Assembly: GCF_014655295.1 (NCBI RefSeq)
Contig: NZ_BNBI01000006.1
Location: forward strand, 186,001-250,000
Source of the DNA: Streptomyces fumanus
GTDB lineage: Bacteria; Actinomycetota; Actinomycetes; Streptomycetales; Streptomycetaceae
DNA length: 64,000 nucleotides
Direction of reading: 5' to 3'
Shown here: positions 59,425 to 64,000 of the stretch, piece after piece
Position numbering within the stretch: the first letter of the stretch is position 1
Layout of the letters: each line of letters begins with the position of its first letter
The notes under the pieces: model-generated
Told to the model about the DNA's origin: nothing
The model's database searches: none
What the model saw: only the letters and a program-made list of their open reading frames with translations
Position numbers and translations under genes: made by a program

Positions 59425-61008
59425 TCAGTCCTTGACCCGCGTCACGACCGCGTCCTCCGTCCCGTCGGCCGGCCGCGGGACCGCCGCGGCGGCACCCGCA
59501 CCGGCGCCGCCGTCCCCGTCCGTGTTCACCCGCTCGATGATCGCGAGCCGCTCCGGGGTGTCCTCCGGCTTGAGGAAGCCGATCAGGACGTAGAGGACGA
59601 GGGAGACGGCCAGCGGCACCGACACCTGGTACTCCAGCGGCACACCGCCGTCCACGCTCCAGTTGATCGGGTAGTTGACCAGCCAGAAGGCGAGCAGACC
59701 GGTCGCCCAACTGGTGAGCGCCGCCGTCGGTCCGGAGCGGCGGAAGGGCCGCAGCAGACCGAGCATCATCGGGATGGCGATCGGCCCCATCAGCCCCGCC
59801 ACCCACTTGATCACCACGGTGATGATGTCCTTGAACGTCGGCGAGTTGACCTGGGTGGCCACCGCCATCGACAGCGCGAGGAAGACCACCGTGGTCAGCC
59901 GGGCCGCGACCAGGCCGCTGCGCTCGTTCCAGGCCCGGGCCCGCGCCGACAGCACCGGCGCCACGTCCCGGGTGAACACCGCCGCGATGGCGTTGGCGTC
60001 CGAGGAGCACATGGCCATGGTGTGCGAGAAGAAGCCGACGATGACCAGGCCCAGCAGACCGTGCGGCAGGAGCTGCTCGGTCATCAGGCCGTAGGAGTCG
60101 GAGCCGTCCGGCTTCTGCGCCTCCACCAGCAGCGGCGACATCCACATCGGGAAGAACAGCACCAGCGGCCACACCAGCCACAGCACCGCCGACAGCCGGG
60201 CCGACCGCTCGGCCTGCTTGGCGGACGAGGTGGCCATGTACCGCTGGGCCTGGTTGAGCATCCCGCCGTTGTATTCGAACAGCTTGATGAACAGGAACGC
60301 CAGCAGGAACACCGTGCTGTACGGCCCGACCAGCGGCTTCTCATGGCCCTGGAGGGCCGGCTCGTCCCAGACCCCGAAGAAGCCGCCGTAGTCGCCGAGT
60401 TCGGCGAGGACGGCGACGAACATCGCGATCCCGGCGAGCAACTGGATGACGAACTGGCCGAGTTCGGTCAGCGCGTCCGCCCAGAGGCCGCCGATCGTGC
60501 AGTAGATGCCGGTGATCACACCGGTGATCAGGATGCCCTGGTTGAGCGAGATGCCGGTGAACACCGACAGCAGCGTGGCGATGGCCGCCCACTTCGCGCC
60601 GACGTCCACGATCTTCAGCAGCATCCCGGACCAGGCCAGCGCCTGCTGGGTCGGGAGGTTGTACCGGTTCTTCAGGTACTCCAGCGGCGAGGCGACGTGC
60701 AGCCTCGACCGCAGCCGGTTGATCCGGGGCGCGAACAGCTTCGACCCGATGGCGATGCCGAGCGCGATGGGGAAGGACCACGTCACGAAGGATGTGACGC
60801 CGTACGTGTAGGCGATGCCCGCGTACCCGGTGAACATCACCGCGCTGTAGCCCGACATGTGGTGCGAGATGCCGGAGAGCCACCAGGGCATCTTGCCGCC
60901 GGCCGTGAAGAAGTCGCTGACGTTGTCCACGCGCTTGTGCGACCAGACGCCGATGGCGACCATCACGGCGAAGTAGCCGATGAGCACGGCCCAGTCGAGA
61001 CTGTTCAT
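59425..61008 (-). CDS. Sodium:solute symporter (SSS family)
   Basis: 527 residues with about 13 transmembrane helices and SSS signatures: DFFTAGGKMPWWLSGISHHMSGYSAVMFTG, GLWADALTELGQFVIQLLAGIAMF, and the late helix region SHTMAMCSSDANAIAAVFTRD. The family carries sugars, carboxylates, amino acids or vitamins with Na+. The substrate is not clear from sequence; no catabolic gene is adjacent. The C-terminal 50 residues are Ala/Gly-rich and probably cytosolic. ATG with GGAAGGGGGC just upstream. Confidence 0.9.
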   Translation of the reverse strand: MNSLDWAVLIGYFAVMVAIGVWSHKRVDNVSDFFTAGGKMPWWLSGISHHMSGYSAVMFTGYAGIAYTYGVTSFVTWSFPIALGIAIGSKLFAPRINRLRSRLHVASPLEYLKNRYNLPTQQALAWSGMLLKIVDVGAKWAAIATLLSVFTGISLNQGILITGVITGIYCTIGGLWADALTELGQFVIQLLAGIAMFVAVLAELGDYGGFFGVWDEPALQGHEKPLVGPYSTVFLLAFLFIKLFEYNGGMLNQAQRYMATSSAKQAERSARLSAVLWLVWPLVLFFPMWMSPLLVEAQKPDGSDSYGLMTEQLLPHGLLGLVIVGFFSHTMAMCSSDANAIAAVFTRDVAPVLSARARAWNERSGLVAARLTTVVFLALSMAVATQVNSPTFKDIITVVIKWVAGLMGPIAIPMMLGLLRPFRRSGPTAALTSWATGLLAFWLVNYPINWSVDGGVPLEYQVSVPLAVSLVLYVLIGFLKPEDTPERLAIIERVNTDGDGGAGAGAAAAVPRPADGTEDAVVTRVKD

Positions 61009-61160
61009 GTGCCCCCTTCCAGGGTCCGCCTTGTGAACGGCCCGCTCATCGTGAGTGCGCTGACGCAGGCACGACAAGGAAGGGGAAGGTCAAGAGGGGG
61101 TAAAAAAGTTCGGTCCGCTGATCCCCGTTCAGCTACCTGAACGCCCGCACAGGGCCGGCG

Positions 61161-63017
61161 CTACCGCTCCTCGCGCCACTCCTCCGGGCACGGCGTCCCC
61201 CTCGGGAACTGGTACGGCGCCGCCAGCCGGTACGTACCCGCCTTCGGTGCCAGCAGCACCGTCCACCGGTCGCCGTCCGCGTCCTCCGCCGTCTCCATCA
61301 GGCAGCCGTTCACGTTCTCGTACGACTTCGCCTCGCCCTCCGCCCGGTTCTTCGAGGCTTCCGTCTCCCGCGGCGGCTCCAGGCTGCGGCCCTCGGCGTC
61401 GACGATGCTCAGCCACGGCGAGTACGGGATACGGACCAGGATCCGGCCCGCCCGCCGCACCTGGAGCGTCCACTCGCCCTGGTCGGCCCGCTGCACCACC
61501 GCGTTCGGCTCGGCCAGCGGCGTCGGCTCCACCACCTCGAACAACTGCCAGTTGGCGTCCCCCCAGACCTGCTTCAGATACGGCAGCCCCCGCTGCACCA
61601 GCTCCCGCTCCCGCTCGCCGCCGTCCCCGTCCGGCTCGTCCTTGGGCACCACCACGAAGTGCACGGCCCAGCGCTTGAGCCACTCGTGGTAGTTCGCCGA
61701 GTTCAGGGTGTCGTCGTAGAAGAGCGGGTTGCGCTCCATGTCCGCCTGCCGGTTCCAGCCCCGCGCCAGGTTCACGTACGGCGCCAGCGCCGACGCCTCC
61801 CGGTGCGAGCGGGCCGGCACCACCTCGACCCGGCCCCGCTCGGCGCCGACCTCCTGCAACTCGTTGACCAGCGGCGCCAGCTCCCGCGCCCAGGACGCGG
61901 CCGGCGTCGTGTGCACCACGTCGTCCACCGACTTGTAGCCGATCCACACCGCGAACCCGGCACACGCGATCACGATGGCGTACCACTTGCGCGACCTCGG
62001 CACCGCGAACGGCAGCGCCGCCACCAGCGCCACCCCCGCGAACAGCATCGCCAGCCGCGTGATGTTCGACCCGATCTGCGAGCTGATCAGCCACACCAGC
62101 AGCACGGCCAGGAAGTACACCGCCGCCGTGATCCGCACGGTCACCCACGCCCGCGGCACCGCCAGGAACACGAAGACCGCGTACAGCATCGGCAGGCTCG
62201 CCGACCCGAACGACATCGGCTGCGTCCCCGAGAACGGGAACAGCCACGCCGACAGCGCCACCACCGCGGCCGGCGCCAGCCCCAGCGCCCACGCGCCCGG
62301 CCGCCGCTTCTGCAGGAACAGCGCCACCGCGATCAGGCCCACGAACAGCCCCGCCACCGGCGACGCCATGGTCGCCAGCGCGGCCAGCGGCGCCGCGCAC
62401 AGCGCCTTCGCCCACCGCTTGTACCGCCACCGGCGCGGCCAGCAGAACACCACGGCCACCGCGCCCAGCGCGAACATCGTGCCGAGCCCGAACGTCACCC
62501 GCCCCGACGCCGCGTTGCACAGCAGCCCGAACAGCCCCGCCAGCGCCGCCCACAGCGCGTTCGGCACCGCCCGGCTGCGCAGCAGCACCAGCGTCAGCAG
62601 CCCGGCCGAGACGGTCCCCGCGATCATCATCGTGGTCCGCACCCCGAGCACCGACATCAGATACGGCGACACCACGCTGTACGACACCGGGTGCATCCCG
62701 CCGTACCAGGCCAGGTTGTACGCCGAGGCCGGGTGCCGGCCGACGAACTCCGCCCACGCGTCCTGCGCGGCGAGATCCCCGCCACTGTTCGCGAAGGTGA
62801 AGAACCAGACGACGTGCAGGACCCCGGAGAGCACGGTGACGAAGAGCACCGGGTGGACCCGCTCACGGAGCCCGGCGAACCGGCCGGCGGACCGCTCCGG
62901 CGCGGCGGCCGCCCCGGCCGTGGTGGCGGGTATTCGCGGGCCGCCGCCCGGCTCCCGGGGGCCGTTGCCCGGCCCGGGATCGGCGTCGTCGGCCCGTGTC
63001 GGCTCCGCAGTGGCCAC
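61161..63017 (-). CDS. Large polytopic membrane protein (GT-C-like), function unknown
   Basis: 618 residues. A Pro/Gly-rich N-terminus (about 1-45) is followed by about ten helices (e.g. VLFVTVLSGVLHVVWFFTFANSGGDLAAQDAWAEF, YGGMHPVSYSVVSPYLMSVLG) and a large C-terminal extracytoplasmic region (about 370-618). The first loop has an acidic patch, as in GT-C glycosyltransferases using lipid-linked sugars, so a mannosyl- or arabinosyltransferase-like role is possible but unproved. GTG with GGGAG nine bases upstream. The upstream gene is the D-Ala-D-Ala carboxypeptidase, with a terminator between. Confidence 0.75.
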   Translation of the reverse strand: MATAEPTRADDADPGPGNGPREPGGGPRIPATTAGAAAAPERSAGRFAGLRERVHPVLFVTVLSGVLHVVWFFTFANSGGDLAAQDAWAEFVGRHPASAYNLAWYGGMHPVSYSVVSPYLMSVLGVRTTMMIAGTVSAGLLTLVLLRSRAVPNALWAALAGLFGLLCNAASGRVTFGLGTMFALGAVAVVFCWPRRWRYKRWAKALCAAPLAALATMASPVAGLFVGLIAVALFLQKRRPGAWALGLAPAAVVALSAWLFPFSGTQPMSFGSASLPMLYAVFVFLAVPRAWVTVRITAAVYFLAVLLVWLISSQIGSNITRLAMLFAGVALVAALPFAVPRSRKWYAIVIACAGFAVWIGYKSVDDVVHTTPAASWARELAPLVNELQEVGAERGRVEVVPARSHREASALAPYVNLARGWNRQADMERNPLFYDDTLNSANYHEWLKRWAVHFVVVPKDEPDGDGGERERELVQRGLPYLKQVWGDANWQLFEVVEPTPLAEPNAVVQRADQGEWTLQVRRAGRILVRIPYSPWLSIVDAEGRSLEPPRETEASKNRAEGEAKSYENVNGCLMETAEDADGDRWTVLLAPKAGTYRLAAPYQFPRGTPCPEEWREER

Positions 63018-63131
63018 CTGAAGGCACTCCCCGTGTCCCGTTTTCTCGCTCTCGGCCGCGTCCCGTCCCGTTCCGTGCGGTCCACGCCCGCGCCGCCGCG
63101 ACCGGCCACCTTGCCCGTTTCGTGACGCTAG

Positions 63132-63169
63132 CACGCACCCCGCCGGGCGACTGCCGGGCGGGGTGCGTG
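63132..63169 (-). terminator. Terminator after the D-Ala-D-Ala carboxypeptidase gene
   Basis: CACGCACCCCGCC and GGCGGGGTGCGTG form a perfect 13-bp stem with a 12-nt loop, 26 bases past the stop of the minus-strand gene upstream. Confidence 0.7.
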
Positions 63170-63195
63170 AAGGAACCGGGGGGGCGTGCGGAGGG

Positions 63196-64000
63196 TCAGG
63201 CCACGCGGGTCAGCTTCTCCGAGAAGCCGGGCTCGGCCAGATCCCGCTGGAGGGCCACCGGCACCTTGATGGCACTGTCGCTCCCGCTGTCGCCGACGGT
63301 GAGCGTCCCTACCTCGGTGCCGGCCGCCGCCGAGTGCGGCACCGAGCCGTCGTCCGGCTTGTCCAGCTCCAGCTTCACGGTCAGGCCCGACCAGCCGACG
63401 GCGGTGACGTTCTTCGTGGCGACCACCGGGGTGGTGCCGCCCAGACCGTCGTCCACCTGTCCGACCACCTCGCCCTTCTTCACGATCGTCTTCGCGGTGA
63501 GCGCGTCCTGCCCCGCCTCGATCAGCTTCTGTACGACGCCGGTGACCTCGTCGATGTTGGCGGTGCCGTTGCGCCCGTACTGGCCCAGGGCCGCGCCGAT
63601 GATCGTCTGGGTCTTGCCGCCGACCGTCTTCTCCGCCGCGAACAGGATGTTGCCGCCCGCCGCGGTGGTGGTGCCGGTCTTGATGCCGATCGCCACGGTC
63701 GGCACCAGCCCGAAGAAGTTGTTCTGCTGGTCGCCGTTGAGGTCGACATAGCTGGGCTGCCGGGAGATCTCCTTGAACACCGGGTTCTCCATCGCGGCCC
63801 GCCCCAGCTTCACCAGGTCCTCGGCGGTGGAGACGGTCGTCTTGTCCAGCCCGCTGGGGTCGGTGTACGTGGTGTTCTTCATCCCCAGCTCCTCGGCGGT
63901 CTTGTTCATCTTGTCGACGAACGCGTCCTCGGAGCCGCTGCCGGAGTCCCAGCGGGCCAGCAGCTTGGCGATGTTGTTGGCGGACGGCAGCATGACCGCC
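63196..64000 (-). CDS. D-alanyl-D-alanine carboxypeptidase (PBP5-type), N-terminus outside window
   Basis: The C-terminal about 268 residues of a serine D,D-carboxypeptidase. The SxN motif (SANN) lies near the start of the visible part and the KTG box reads GIKTGTTTAAGG. The SxxK serine must be upstream, beyond the window edge. A C-terminal beta domain follows (about 150-268: AKTIVKKGEVVGQVDDGLGGTTPVVATKNVTAVGWSGL). It trims the terminal D-Ala of the peptidoglycan stem peptide outside the cell. No C-terminal membrane helix is seen, so anchoring is by the missing N-terminus or absent. Confidence 0.9.
   Translation of the reverse strand, partial: AVMLPSANNIAKLLARWDSGSGSEDAFVDKMNKTAEELGMKNTTYTDPSGLDKTTVSTAEDLVKLGRAAMENPVFKEISRQPSYVDLNGDQQNNFFGLVPTVAIGIKTGTTTAAGGNILFAAEKTVGGKTQTIIGAALGQYGRNGTANIDEVTGVVQKLIEAGQDALTAKTIVKKGEVVGQVDDGLGGTTPVVATKNVTAVGWSGLTVKLELDKPDDGSVPHSAAAGTEVGTLTVGDSGSDSAIKVPVALQRDLAEPGFSEKLTRVA

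Noticed and set aside
1..64000. Mobile element, prophage or biosynthetic gene cluster
   Set aside because: No transposase, integrase, phage structural, PKS or NRPS gene is present; the afs genes are regulators in core sequence.

Overview
The window is chromosomal DNA from a Streptomyces-type actinomycete. The evidence is very high GC with GC-rich third positions, frequent GTG starts, many GTGA/ATGA stop-start overlaps, and marker genes: afsK/afsS/afsR, a DmdR1-type DtxR regulator, FbiC, whiJ/abaA-type regulators with DUF397 proteins, and GAF/ANTAR proteins. As I remember the S. coelicolor map, gene order resembles the conserved core around SCO4380-SCO4430 (citA, dmdR1, purU, afsK-afsS-afsR). 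This was not checked. I see no transposase, integrase, phage gene, CRISPR array, rRNA, tRNA or PKS/NRPS gene.

Layout. (1) 1-3000: the end of an FAD/Fe-S oxidoreductase, a NUDIX hydrolase and an EamA exporter. (2) 3016-13254: a tightly coupled acyl-CoA catabolic operon (DinB-like protein, AtuA-like protein, biotin carboxylase pair, acyl-CoA dehydrogenase, acyl-CoA ligase, enoyl-CoA hydratase, TetR). (3) 13276-19421: pdxH and citA, then an intergenic candidate small RNA on the minus strand (15232-15487) with promoter, perfect Shine-Dalgarno, 12-codon ORF and branched hairpin end. A PAS sensor, a SIS protein and the iron regulator follow. (4) 19422-27325: an alpha/beta hydrolase without its serine nucleophile, a stand-alone prim-pol, an HTH-TPR regulator, a membrane protein with phosphothreonine-like repeats, a branched-chain-type binding lipoprotein and purU. 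(5) 27446-31262: stress-type regulators (ECF sigma with a zinc anti-sigma fused to a DinB-like domain, STAS antagonist, EF-hand protein, ATPase anti-sigma). (6) 31500-38756: GlxA regulator, MFS exporter, FAD monooxygenase, two PNPOx-fold proteins, TetR, VOC protein.

(7) 38938-44735: the afs global regulatory cluster. AfsK phosphorylates AfsR, which activates afsS; a two-unit AfsR/PhoP-like operator and a stable leader hairpin lie between afsR and afsS. (8) 44885-50435: F420-related genes (Ddn-like reductase; FbiC, the FO synthase) and two phosphoesterases. (9) 50455-53650: four consecutive GAF/ANTAR-type regulators, three on one strand and one divergent, around a palindromic promoter. (10) 53709-57877: an L,D-transpeptidase-like protein lacking catalytic residues, a DUF2165 protein, a whiJ/abaA module with a triplicated DUF397 motif, and an ADP-ribosylglycohydrolase-fold protein with degraded metal motifs. 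(11) 57950-64000: two TM2 proteins around a DUF2752 protein, a parS-like 14-mer, a sodium:solute symporter, a large membrane protein and the C-terminal part of a D-Ala-D-Ala carboxypeptidase.

A 47-nt intergenic repeat occurs at 9067 and 27388, and in an expanded 72-nt form at 47731. The most promising possibly undescribed items are the small RNA next to citA, this repeat family, the GAF/ANTAR cluster with its palindrome, the DUF397 triplication, three apparent pseudoenzymes and a head-to-head DnaA-box palindrome.
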